Assembly: GCA_900754275.1 (NCBI GenBank)
Contig: CAAECF010000104.1
Location: 1-6,207, forward strand
From: an uncultured Collinsella sp.
GTDB lineage: Bacteria > Actinomycetota > Coriobacteriia > Coriobacteriales > Coriobacteriaceae
Length of the DNA stretch: 6,207 nt
Reading direction: 5' to 3'
The notes beneath the pieces are model-generated. The model had not been told where the DNA came from, made no database searches, and saw only the letters and a list, made by a program, of their open reading frames with translations. The position numbers and the translations under genes were made by a program. Positions 1 through 5,576 of the stretch are shown piece after piece (the first letter of the stretch is position 1; the number at the start of each line of letters is the position of its first letter).

Positions 1-8
1 CGAGCGTC

Positions 9-1679
9 GTGAATAAGAAAGTTTGCTCCTTCCCGATCTTGTTTGCGCTGCTTGCCCTCCTGATCGGCACCTGCGCGGTTGTGTTCCCCGCTTCCGCGCA
101 GGCCGCGCCGACCTCGACCGGTTCCATTACGGTGAGCGGCACCGTGGCGAGCAGATACGACGCCTACCAGATCTTTAGCGCCAACGTCGTCGACGGCGAC
201 AGCGACGCTAAGATTGCCACCGACCTCGCCTACGCAAGCAACGCCGTGTGCGACGCCGCGCTGCCTGTGCTGCACAGCGCCGGCATGCCCAAATCCCAGA
301 CCACCGCGCAGGAAGCTGCCGAGTGGCTCAACACCGATTCCCACCTTACGAGCGCGCTGAGCGCACAGCTCGCTCGTTCCCTCCAGAGCTCTGGCGCCGT
401 GCCCGTGGCCCTTAACGCGGGCACGACGGCCGAGCTGCCCTGCGGCTACTGGCTCATCGTCGCCGACGACGACGCCATCGCCCAGGGAGAGGCCGGCACC
501 GCGCCGATCATGGCCCTGGTGGGCGGCAGCGCCGTCACCGTCAAGCCCAAGGCCGCGACCCCCAAGGTCTCCAAGCACGTGCTGGAGGACAGCACCGCCG
601 CCTGGCAGAAGGCCGCCGACGCCACGGTCGCCGACGACCTGTACTGGCGCCTCTCGGCCACGGTCCCGGCGGGCCTCACCGCCTACGACACCTACACGGT
701 GCGGTTCGTCGACACCATGAGCGCGGGGCTCGACCCCTCCGAGGTCGCCGCGAGCATGCGTGTGTACGTGGCGGCGGGCGCGGACGGCGGCTTTGACGCG
801 GTCCAGACCGGCAAGGACGGCCGCGCCGGCACCGAGCCCACGAAGGGCTGGACCGACATCACGGCCCAGTGCGCCACCAAGGTAGCGGTCGACGGTAAGA
901 CCTTCACCGTGCGCACCGGCGACCTGATCGCCGCGCTTGGCGGGGCCGACGCCTTTACCGCGGGCGCCCGCGTGGTCGCCGTATACAATGCGCCGCTCAA
1001 CAGCGCATGCAACCACGGCATCGCGAAGGGCAACCCCAACGAGGTCTACCTGCGCTACCCGCGCTCTCCCTTTGCCGACCAGTCCGGCGACGCCGGCTTC
1101 ACCCGCACGCCGAGCGACGATGCGTGCGCCTACACCTGGGATCTCGCGCTCACCAAGCGCGGCAGCGACGGCGACAAGCCGCTTGCCGGGGCGGTCCTGA
1201 GCATCGCCGACGACCGCGGTCGCACGCTGGCGGCCGACGGCACGTGGGATGCGGAGGGCAAGGCCACCGTCACCACGGGCGAGGACGGCCGCGTGACCGT
1301 CTCGGGCGTGGACTCGGGCAAGCTGGAGGTCCGCGAGCTCAAGGCGCCCAAGGGCTACACCGCCTTCGAGGGCGCGCGCTCCGTGACGGTCAAGGCCGAG
1401 GGCCTGGACGTCGACCAGGTGGCCGCCGCCAAGCCCAAACTCACCATCACGGCCGAGTCGCCCCTGCGCGCCGACAGCGCGGACGGGTCGACGGGCAGCC
1501 TGGAGGCGTCGCTCATCAACACGCCCACCGGCACACCCCCTAGCATTACCACCGGAGGCTTTATGCCCTCGACTGGCGATATGGCAATGTACGCCGCGGC
1601 CGCCGCAGCGGTCGCCGGAGCCGCGCTCATCGTGGTCGCGCTCCTGGTCAAGCGGGGAGGTGGCAGCCATAAAGAGTAG
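9..1679 (+). CDS. SpaA-type pilin precursor with MPSTG sorting signal (first of two tandem pilins)
   Basis: A secreted, wall-anchored pilin of 556 residues starting at GTG. Residues 1-32 form a Sec signal peptide (MNKK, a hydrophobic core, then ASAQA before Ala33). An N-terminal domain covers about 35-175. A pilin motif VTVKPK follows with candidate polymerising lysine Lys181. A D2-type domain spans about 185-365, with candidate isopeptide Lys189 and catalytic Asp235. A SpaA/Cna-B-like domain covers about 376-506, with Lys383, E-box Glu443 (in VRELKAPKGY) and Asn504. The sorting signal is MPSTG at 519-523, a helix at about 527-547, then KR. It is homologous to the next gene: YQIF near residue 53, TTAQEAAEWLN at 98-108 and GYWL at 146-149 all recur there. 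Oddities are YPRSP at 350-354 where the neighbour has YSNNP, five cysteines in the mature part, and Met in place of Leu in the sorting motif. Only eight bases precede the start, so the ribosome site cannot be judged and an upstream start is possible. It may be an accessory or second shaft pilin. Confidence 0.88.
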   Translation: MNKKVCSFPILFALLALLIGTCAVVFPASAQAAPTSTGSITVSGTVASRYDAYQIFSANVVDGDSDAKIATDLAYASNAVCDAALPVLHSAGMPKSQTTAQEAAEWLNTDSHLTSALSAQLARSLQSSGAVPVALNAGTTAELPCGYWLIVADDDAIAQGEAGTAPIMALVGGSAVTVKPKAATPKVSKHVLEDSTAAWQKAADATVADDLYWRLSATVPAGLTAYDTYTVRFVDTMSAGLDPSEVAASMRVYVAAGADGGFDAVQTGKDGRAGTEPTKGWTDITAQCATKVAVDGKTFTVRTGDLIAALGGADAFTAGARVVAVYNAPLNSACNHGIAKGNPNEVYLRYPRSPFADQSGDAGFTRTPSDDACAYTWDLALTKRGSDGDKPLAGAVLSIADDRGRTLAADGTWDAEGKATVTTGEDGRVTVSGVDSGKLEVRELKAPKGYTAFEGARSVTVKAEGLDVDQVAAAKPKLTITAESPLRADSADGSTGSLEASLINTPTGTPPSITTGGFMPSTGDMAMYAAAAAAVAGAALIVVALLVKRGGGSHKE

Positions 1680-1774
1680 CTGGCAGCCCCACAGAGAGCG
1701 GGGCGAGACGTAGCGAAGTAGATGCTAAGACACAGACAGACAGATTTAGATCAAATGGAATTCGAGCAGAAAGC

Positions 1775-1780
1775 AGAGGA
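1775..1780 (+). promoter_or_regulatory. Ribosome binding site fixing the start of the second pilin
   Basis: AGAGGA lies seven bases before the ATG at 1788. Two earlier in-frame ATGs at 1722 and 1755 have no comparable site. Using them would put a charged stretch in front of a normal signal peptide. This supports 1788 as the start. Confidence 0.75.
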
Positions 1781-1787
1781 AAAGAAG

Positions 1788-3617
1788 ATGAGCATGAGCA
1801 AGAACATCGCACGCCTGGCAGTAACCGCCGGCCTCACAGCAGCGCTGAGCTTCGGCGGCGTGATGGCCCCGGTGACCATGGCGTTTGCAGCGGGCAACAC
1901 GACCGTTACGTTCGATTACGGTGACTACGCTGGATCAACGACTTATAAGGGCATTCAAATCTTCGCTGCTGACGTAAATGGCTCCACTGTAAAGAACATT
2001 CAGTGGGCGGGCACAAACGTGACAGAGCAACAGGCAATTCAGGACGCAGTTGTTCGTGCAATTCAGAAAAAAGAGCCTGCCTACAACAAAACGACTGCCC
2101 AGGATGCCGCTGATTGGCTGAACGAGAAGTCAGGCGTGACTGGGAGCACTTCTCAGGTCGCAAGCGATAATGTTCTGAGCATGATCGCCGACAATTTGAA
2201 GAACAATGCAACGTGGTGGAGGACGTCTGCCGCACAGCCGTCTCTTTCCAATCTTGACGCCGGCTACTGGCTGTTCCTCACTGATACGACGGTAAAGCCC
2301 AGGGACAAGTCGACCGATGCTTATTCAGCTCCGGTGTACGCTCTTATTGACGGTGCGGACACAACTGTGAATATTACCCCTAAGAAGAGCGTCCCCACGG
2401 TTGAAAAGAAGATTCTTGATGATAACAAGGCGGAGGATGACCTCACGACCGTGCCTGAAAAAGATTGGGATGACGTCGCCGATTCGCAGATCGGCCAGGA
2501 GGTCAATTACAAGCTCACCGGCACGATCGCCAGCAACTACGCTACTTACGATAGCTATACCTATAGGTTCACTGACACCCTTTCCAAGGGCCTCAGCTAT
2601 GTTGATGGCCAAACTCAAGTTTTTGCTGTAAACAAAGATCAGAACAACATTGATCAATATGCCGACATTACAGAGAACTTTACTGTGACGCCAACCACCA
2701 ATGCTGATGGAACTACCACCTTGGCTATTAACGCTAATGCGGGAGAGCACGGTAAGTACCTCAAGGAGATTTCAAAGGTAGACGCCAGCACTCAGATAGT
2801 CGTCTTCTACAAGGCGGTGCTCAACGGCAATGCCGTGATTGGTAACACTACTGACAATACTCAGAAGGGTGGCAACCCCAACACCGTTAAGCTTGAGTAC
2901 TCCAACAACCCGTATGGCGTTGGCACGGGCACGACGATCGAGGACACCGTCGCCGACTTTGCGTTCAAGCTCAACCTCAAGAAGGTCGACCAGGGCACCG
3001 AGCAGGGCCTTGAGAATGCCGTCTTCACCATCCAGTCCGCGGACAAGAATACCGAAAACCAGTATATTGCCTCGACGGAGGGTACTGTTGATGGCGTCAG
3101 TGTCGTCGCGGGTCAGCTCGTGACCGTCACCAATACTGAAAACCTTCCCGAGTGTGTGAAGTTCACGTCCGACAAAGAAGGCAAGATCTCCGTTTCCGAC
3201 CTCGACGCCGGCTCCTACAAGGTGACTGAGGTCCAGACCCCCGACCCTGCCAAGTACCCCACCAAGGCCGACCCCTTCACCTTCATCATCACCGCGACGT
3301 ATAACAAAGACACGATGAAGGTGAAGACCCTTGAGGCAAAGGTGTCTGAGGCAGACGAGAAGCGCACCGACATCGCCTTCGGCAAGCTTGACGGTAATGT
3401 CGGCGACAATGCTCTTCATGGTCAAGAAAACACCGGCACCAACGCTGATGCCGGCGAGGTCACCATCAATGTCGGCAACACCAAGTCCGTGGGCCTCCCG
3501 CTGACCGGCCTTAACGGCGTGACTTTCACTTGGATCGCCGGTGGCGCGGTGCTGTGCATCGGCGTGGCGCACCTCATCCGCAGCCGTAAGCAGGCTGAGG
3601 AGTCCGAGCAGGAGTAA
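1788..3617 (+). CDS. SpaA-type major (shaft) pilin precursor with LPLTG sorting signal
   Basis: From the ATG at 1788 the protein has 609 residues. Residues 1-35 are a signal peptide ending AFAA. An N-terminal domain (about 40-190) contains YKGIQIFA, TTAQDAADWLN and AGYWLFLTD. The pilin motif VNITPK carries candidate polymerisation Lys199. The D2 domain (about 201-385) has Lys207, Asp263 in FTDTLS and Asn373/Asn374 in YSNNP, a complete set for a Lys-Asn isopeptide bond as in SpaA-family pilins. The last domain (about 391-567) has Lys399, E-box Glu481 (YKVTEVQTP) and Asn564. LPLTG is at 570-574, followed by a membrane helix at about 576-596 and RSRK. Every motif of a sortase-polymerised shaft pilin is present, so I infer that this is the pilus backbone. 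It follows the first pilin by 108 bases without a terminator, so the two are probably co-transcribed. The part encoding roughly residues 40-370 is visibly less GC-rich than the rest, which suggests recombination or diversifying exchange. Confidence 0.93.
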   Translation: MSMSKNIARLAVTAGLTAALSFGGVMAPVTMAFAAGNTTVTFDYGDYAGSTTYKGIQIFAADVNGSTVKNIQWAGTNVTEQQAIQDAVVRAIQKKEPAYNKTTAQDAADWLNEKSGVTGSTSQVASDNVLSMIADNLKNNATWWRTSAAQPSLSNLDAGYWLFLTDTTVKPRDKSTDAYSAPVYALIDGADTTVNITPKKSVPTVEKKILDDNKAEDDLTTVPEKDWDDVADSQIGQEVNYKLTGTIASNYATYDSYTYRFTDTLSKGLSYVDGQTQVFAVNKDQNNIDQYADITENFTVTPTTNADGTTTLAINANAGEHGKYLKEISKVDASTQIVVFYKAVLNGNAVIGNTTDNTQKGGNPNTVKLEYSNNPYGVGTGTTIEDTVADFAFKLNLKKVDQGTEQGLENAVFTIQSADKNTENQYIASTEGTVDGVSVVAGQLVTVTNTENLPECVKFTSDKEGKISVSDLDAGSYKVTEVQTPDPAKYPTKADPFTFIITATYNKDTMKVKTLEAKVSEADEKRTDIAFGKLDGNVGDNALHGQENTGTNADAGEVTINVGNTKSVGLPLTGLNGVTFTWIAGGAVLCIGVAHLIRSRKQAEESEQE

Positions 3618-3717
3618 CGCTCGCTCATCCATCCCTTTGGCAGGTGGGATGTGTTGGCCATGAGACTTGCGGACACTTTTCTCGTCCATCCACGTTCTTG
3701 CTTTGCCATTCTCTTTT

Positions 3718-3755
3718 CGGGGCAGACTCCGCACTGGAGTTTGCCCCGTTTTTTT
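3718..3755 (+). terminator. Strong intrinsic terminator after the pilin pair
   Basis: A 13-bp stem (3718-3730 with 3736-3748, one G-T pair) has the five-base loop GCACT and is followed directly by seven T residues at 3749-3755. This is a textbook rho-independent terminator. It separates the pilin transcripts from the small gene and the sortase downstream. The T-tract lies on the + side, so it acts on + strand transcription. Confidence 0.93.
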
Positions 3756-3922
3756 GGGATAACGCAGCCAGCCTCCATTGCCCGTTGGATCAAGCGTATG
3801 AATATCGAACAGATGTTTGTCAAAATCGCGTTTACCAGGCGTGGGTGCATACACTCGCAGTAAAATACCCTTGCGACGCATTCCGTGCGCGGGCGGCCGA
3901 CGACTCGATCGGAGGTCACCAT
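3756..3922 (+). promoter_or_regulatory. Intergenic leader of the small membrane gene, possible -10 box
   Basis: This gap follows the pilin terminator, so the small gene downstream needs its own promoter. TAAAAT at 3861-3866 is the best -10 candidate, about 57 bases before the start codon. I find no convincing -35 at normal spacing: the TTGTCA at 3817-3822 is too far upstream. The rest of the gap, and the 3618-3717 stretch after the pilin stop, show no gene or repeat that I can support. Confidence 0.3.
3911..3916 (+). promoter_or_regulatory. Near-ideal ribosome binding site of the 49-residue gene
   Basis: GGAGGT, a full match to the anti-Shine-Dalgarno core, sits six bases before the ATG at 3923. 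It is the strongest ribosome site in the window and the main reason to treat the short frame as a gene. It also selects 3923 over any longer version of the frame that would begin upstream. Confidence 0.75.
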
Positions 3923-4072
3923 ATGCTGAAATTCCTTAACGCGCTCGCCGCCCTCGCGGCGGTGGGCACGTTCGTCATCGCGTTTCTTGACTCGTATGAG
4001 GTTCGGTTTAAGGTCCGTAGGCGCACGCGCGGTGCGGACGGTGGACGGCATTTGCGCCGAAAGCGCAAATAA
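3923..4072 (+). CDS. Small single-helix membrane protein with basic tail, unknown function
   Basis: A 49-residue protein that I do not recognise. After MLK, residues 4-22 form a hydrophobic helix (Leu, Ala, Phe, Val rich). Asp23 and Glu26 follow, then a tail in which 12 of residues 28-49 are Arg or Lys, ending RRKRK. By the positive-inside rule the tail would be cytoplasmic and the N-terminus outside. It is too short for a substrate pilin and has no sorting motif. Support for it being real is the GGAGGT site six bases upstream, a hydrophobic segment starting right at the start codon, and a hairpin starting two bases after the stop. It lies between the terminated pilin genes and the sortase, so a role in pilus assembly is possible but unproven. 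An alternative is an unrelated small membrane or toxin-like peptide. Conservation at other loci would decide. Confidence 0.6.
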   Translation: MLKFLNALAALAAVGTFVIAFLDSYEVRFKVRRRTRGADGGRHLRRKRK

Positions 4073-4073
4073 G

Positions 4074-4101
4074 AATGCCCGGGGGTCGGATCCCGGGCAT
4101 T
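4074..4101 (+). terminator. Hairpin terminator after the small membrane gene
   Basis: A perfect 10-bp stem (4074-4083 with 4092-4101) centred on GCCCGGG/CCCGGGC has an eight-base loop and begins two bases after the stop codon. Only a short T run overlaps and follows its right arm (TTT at 4100-4102), so its strength on the + strand is uncertain. The position makes a transcript end likely. Confidence 0.6.
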
Positions 4102-4177
4102 TAACAAAAACTGAAAACTAGGCCGCCCGCGCTCCCAAACATTTACGCGGGGTGCGTCGTTTTCTATTGACATTGTA

Positions 4178-4203
4178 TCCCGAATCGCCCAGTCGATTCG
4201 GGA
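4178..4203. repeat. Perfect 10-bp inverted repeat upstream of the sortase gene
   Basis: TCCCGAATCG at 4178-4187 and its exact complement at 4194-4203 flank the six bases CCCAGT. A short ATTTT follows at 4205-4209. It could be a second weak terminator or an operator. A TTGACA at 4167-4172 lies just upstream, but no -10 box follows it at usable spacing. Confidence 0.6.
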
Positions 4204-4290
4204 CATTTTGAAAACTCAAATGCGGGCCCATACTCGCGCTGTGCAATGCTGTCAGGCTGCGTTGTCCGGCGTACGAGCTCGCGAATCGGC

Positions 4291-4296
4291 TATTAT
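4291..4296 (+). promoter_or_regulatory. Candidate -10 box of the sortase promoter
   Basis: TATTAT lies 38 bases before the sortase start codon and would place transcription start near 4303. No good -35 is seen at 16-18 bases. The nearest TTGTCC (4262-4267) is 23 bases away. The upstream hairpins argue that the sortase needs its own promoter. Confidence 0.4.
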
Positions 4297-4304
4297 TTGT
4301 TTAG

Positions 4305-4318
4305 ACAACTTGAGTTGT
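4305..4318. promoter_or_regulatory. Perfect palindromic site between promoter and ribosome site, possible operator
   Basis: ACAACT and AGTTGT are exact complements separated by TG. The site lies directly after the predicted transcription start and ends one base before the AGAGGAG ribosome site (4319-4325), nine bases ahead of the ATG. A dimeric repressor bound here would block transcription. A small RNA hairpin is the alternative. Confidence 0.4.
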
Positions 4319-4334
4319 AGAGGAGTGACCGGCG

Positions 4335-5273
4335 ATGGTGCAGGGCGCCAAACATATGAAGAGCAATAACGCTGCGGCCAACGGCGGCTCAAGCCCTCAG
4401 CCCAAACCTCAACCAAAGCCCAAGCGCCGCCGCAAGCGGCTGCCGCGCTGGGCCGACCGGCTCATCACCATCGTCATCATCCTTATCGGCGTGGGCCTTA
4501 TGACCTGGCCGTGGATCTTGGACCGGCTCGAGGCCTCGGGCGTGTTCAACCAGATCAGCACCGTGTCCAGCACCGTGGACGCGCTGTCTGCCGAGGAGCG
4601 CGAGCGCATCCTGCTCCAGGCGCGCTCCTTTAACGAACAGCTGGCGGGCGAGGCCACCGAGCTTCCCGCCGACCAGATCGAGCCCTACGCCCAGCAGCTC
4701 ATCTTTGACCGCGACCCTATGATGAGCTGGGTCGAGATCCCCTCCATCGACGTGAGCATGCCCATCTACCACGGTACGAGCGAGGAAGTCCTTATGGCGG
4801 GCGTCGGCCACCTGGAGGGCACGAGCCTGCCGGTGGGCGGCACCTCGACGCATTGCGTGCTCACCGCGCACTCGGGCATGCGCAACCTGAGCATGTTCGA
4901 CGACATCCACTCGCTGGAGCCCGGCGACCTGGTGCTGCTGCACACCATGAACAAGACGCTCGCCTACAAGATGGTGGACTCCGAGGTGGTGCTGCCCGAG
5001 GAGATGGAGTCGCTGACCGTCGAGCCCGGCGCCGACAAGGTGACGCTCGTCACCTGCACGCCCTACGGCGTGAACGACCATCGCCTGCTGGTGCATTGCG
5101 TGCGCACCAAGTACAACAAGAAGGACGTCGACAAGCAAAAGTCGCTGGCCGGCCGTCACTGGGGCAAGCGCGAGTTTGCCGTGCTCATCGTGGTCGTGGC
5201 CATTGTGCTGTTGCTGCTGGACATCGTGATCCACGCGGTCCGCAAGCGCCGCAAGGCCAAGGCCTCGGCATAG
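4335..5273 (+). CDS. Class C (pilus-polymerising) sortase
   Basis: A 312-residue membrane transpeptidase that would join the pilins by cleaving their sorting motif and passing the acyl-enzyme to a pilin lysine. Residues 20-36 are a Pro/Gln/Lys/Arg-rich cytoplasmic tail. Membrane helix one is about 42-60. The sortase core runs from WVEIPSIDV (132-140) through YHGTSEEVL and GHLEGTSLPVGG (159-169). Catalytic residues are His179 (TAHSGM), Cys241 (TLVTCTPYG) and Arg250 (HRLLV). A second helix at about 281-300 ends in RKRRK. The TCTPYG-HRLLV block and the C-terminal helix are hallmarks of class C. Oddities are Cys174 and Cys255 flanking the active-site strands, TAHSGM where the family usually has TGHRGL, and no obvious DPW/DPF lid at the usual place; the only Asp-Pro is at 127-128. 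The ATG at 4335 is chosen because AGAGGAG precedes it by nine bases; the ATG at 4356 has no such site. It is probably transcribed separately from the pilins. Confidence 0.95.
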   Translation: MVQGAKHMKSNNAAANGGSSPQPKPQPKPKRRRKRLPRWADRLITIVIILIGVGLMTWPWILDRLEASGVFNQISTVSSTVDALSAEERERILLQARSFNEQLAGEATELPADQIEPYAQQLIFDRDPMMSWVEIPSIDVSMPIYHGTSEEVLMAGVGHLEGTSLPVGGTSTHCVLTAHSGMRNLSMFDDIHSLEPGDLVLLHTMNKTLAYKMVDSEVVLPEEMESLTVEPGADKVTLVTCTPYGVNDHRLLVHCVRTKYNKKDVDKQKSLAGRHWGKREFAVLIVVVAIVLLLLDIVIHAVRKRRKAKASA

Positions 5274-5286
5274 GACATTCTTCAGA

Positions 5287-5321
5287 ACCACCACAATGGG
5301 GACAGGCACCTTTGTGGTGGT
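5287..5321. repeat. First intergenic hairpin, 10-bp arms around GGGGACAGGCACC
   Basis: ACCACCACAA (5287-5296) and its exact complement (5312-5321) enclose TGGGGACAGGCACCT. It lies 14 bases after the sortase stop and has no T-tract, so it is a poor intrinsic terminator. From memory the loop resembles a dispersed intergenic REP-like motif; I cannot confirm this here. Confidence 0.65.
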
Positions 5322-5332
5322 CGGGACTTCCA

Positions 5333-5395
5333 AACCATCACAACATTCGATGAAAATCGCGATTTTGGCGAAAAGCGTCGAATGTTGTGATGGTT
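5333..5395. repeat. Large intergenic palindrome, 18-bp perfect arms with a nested palindrome
   Basis: The arms at 5333-5350 and 5378-5395 are exact complements over 18 bases, and a G-T and a G-C pair extend the stem to 20. The loop holds a perfect 14-base palindrome, AAAATCGCGATTTT (5353-5366), then TTTTGGCGAAAA. The outer ends (AACCATCACAA) differ by one base from those of the preceding hairpin (AACCACCACAA). It may be a REP or MITE-like element, or an RNA structure ending sortase transcription. Confidence 0.8.
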
Positions 5396-5431
5396 ATCGT
5401 TGTGGGCGGGACGGTTTTCGCTATGGACGGT

Positions 5432-5452
5432 GCGGTTTTGCTGCAGAACCGC
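5432..5452. repeat. Small hairpin in the gatC upstream region
   Basis: GCGGTT (5432-5437) pairs with AACCGC (5447-5452), extended inward by a G-T, an A-T and a G-C pair with a three-base loop. It is modest in size, and in GC-rich DNA it could arise by chance. From 5453 to 5535 I see nothing else that I can support. Confidence 0.35.
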
Positions 5453-5535
5453 CAGCCCGCCGCCTGCCAACCGCCGCCCTCGTTACGTTTTCGCTGCATT
5501 TGGGTAAAGCGCCTGCTCCAAGCGGCGTTGCCTTG

Positions 5536-5541
5536 TATACT
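5536..5541 (+). promoter_or_regulatory. Candidate -10 box for the gatCA operon
   Basis: TATACT lies 35 bases before the gatC start codon, a good match to TATAAT, with TG just before it. The -35 at the expected place (around 5513-5518, CTGCTC) is weak. The sortase gene lies far upstream behind large hairpins, so a promoter here is expected. Confidence 0.5.
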
Positions 5542-5562
5542 AGAGCGGTTTATCTGTTATGC

Positions 5563-5571
5563 GGAAGGGAG
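5563..5571 (+). promoter_or_regulatory. Ribosome binding site fixing the gatC start
   Basis: GGAAGGGAG ends five bases before the ATG at 5577. It overlaps the coding of a longer in-frame version starting at 5559, which has no site of its own and would add six residues not typical of GatC. Confidence 0.7.
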
Positions 5572-5576
5572 CGCCT

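Noticed and set aside
1007..1543. Arg- and Gly-rich 178-codon frame on the + strand
   Set aside because: It is an out-of-frame reading of the first pilin, with the composition expected of a shifted GC-rich gene and no ribosome site of its own.
1733..1744. Three CAGA tetranucleotide copies, possible phase-variation tract
   Set aside because: Three copies are too few for frequent slippage. The tract lies outside the coding region and about 30 bases before the ribosome site.
1722..1787. Longer N-terminus for the second pilin
   Set aside because: It would put 22 mostly charged residues before a standard signal peptide, and the AGAGGA site points to the ATG at 1788.
3630..3651. CATCCC/GGGATG inverted repeat just after the second pilin stop
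   Set aside because: It has only six base pairs with a 10-base loop and no T-tract, while a far stronger terminator lies at 3718-3755.
3651..3863. 70-codon frame after the second pilin
   Set aside because: It runs through the strong terminator, has no ribosome site and shows no domain.
2772..3881. Long open frame of 369 codons on the minus strand
   Set aside because: It lies antisense over the second pilin and the strong terminator, and its composition follows the pilin codons. The + strand protein has clear family motifs, so this is a shadow.
3916..4206. 96-codon frame on the minus strand
   Set aside because: It is antisense to the small membrane gene and crosses two hairpins, with no ribosome site or domain seen.
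4389..5333. Open frame of 314 codons on the minus strand
   Set aside because: It is antisense to the sortase, rich in His, Val and Gly from complemented GC-rich codons, and has no recognisable domain.
5405..5461. GGCGGG/CCCGCC distant inverted repeat
   Set aside because: Six-base GC-only arms about 45 bases apart are expected by chance in this DNA.
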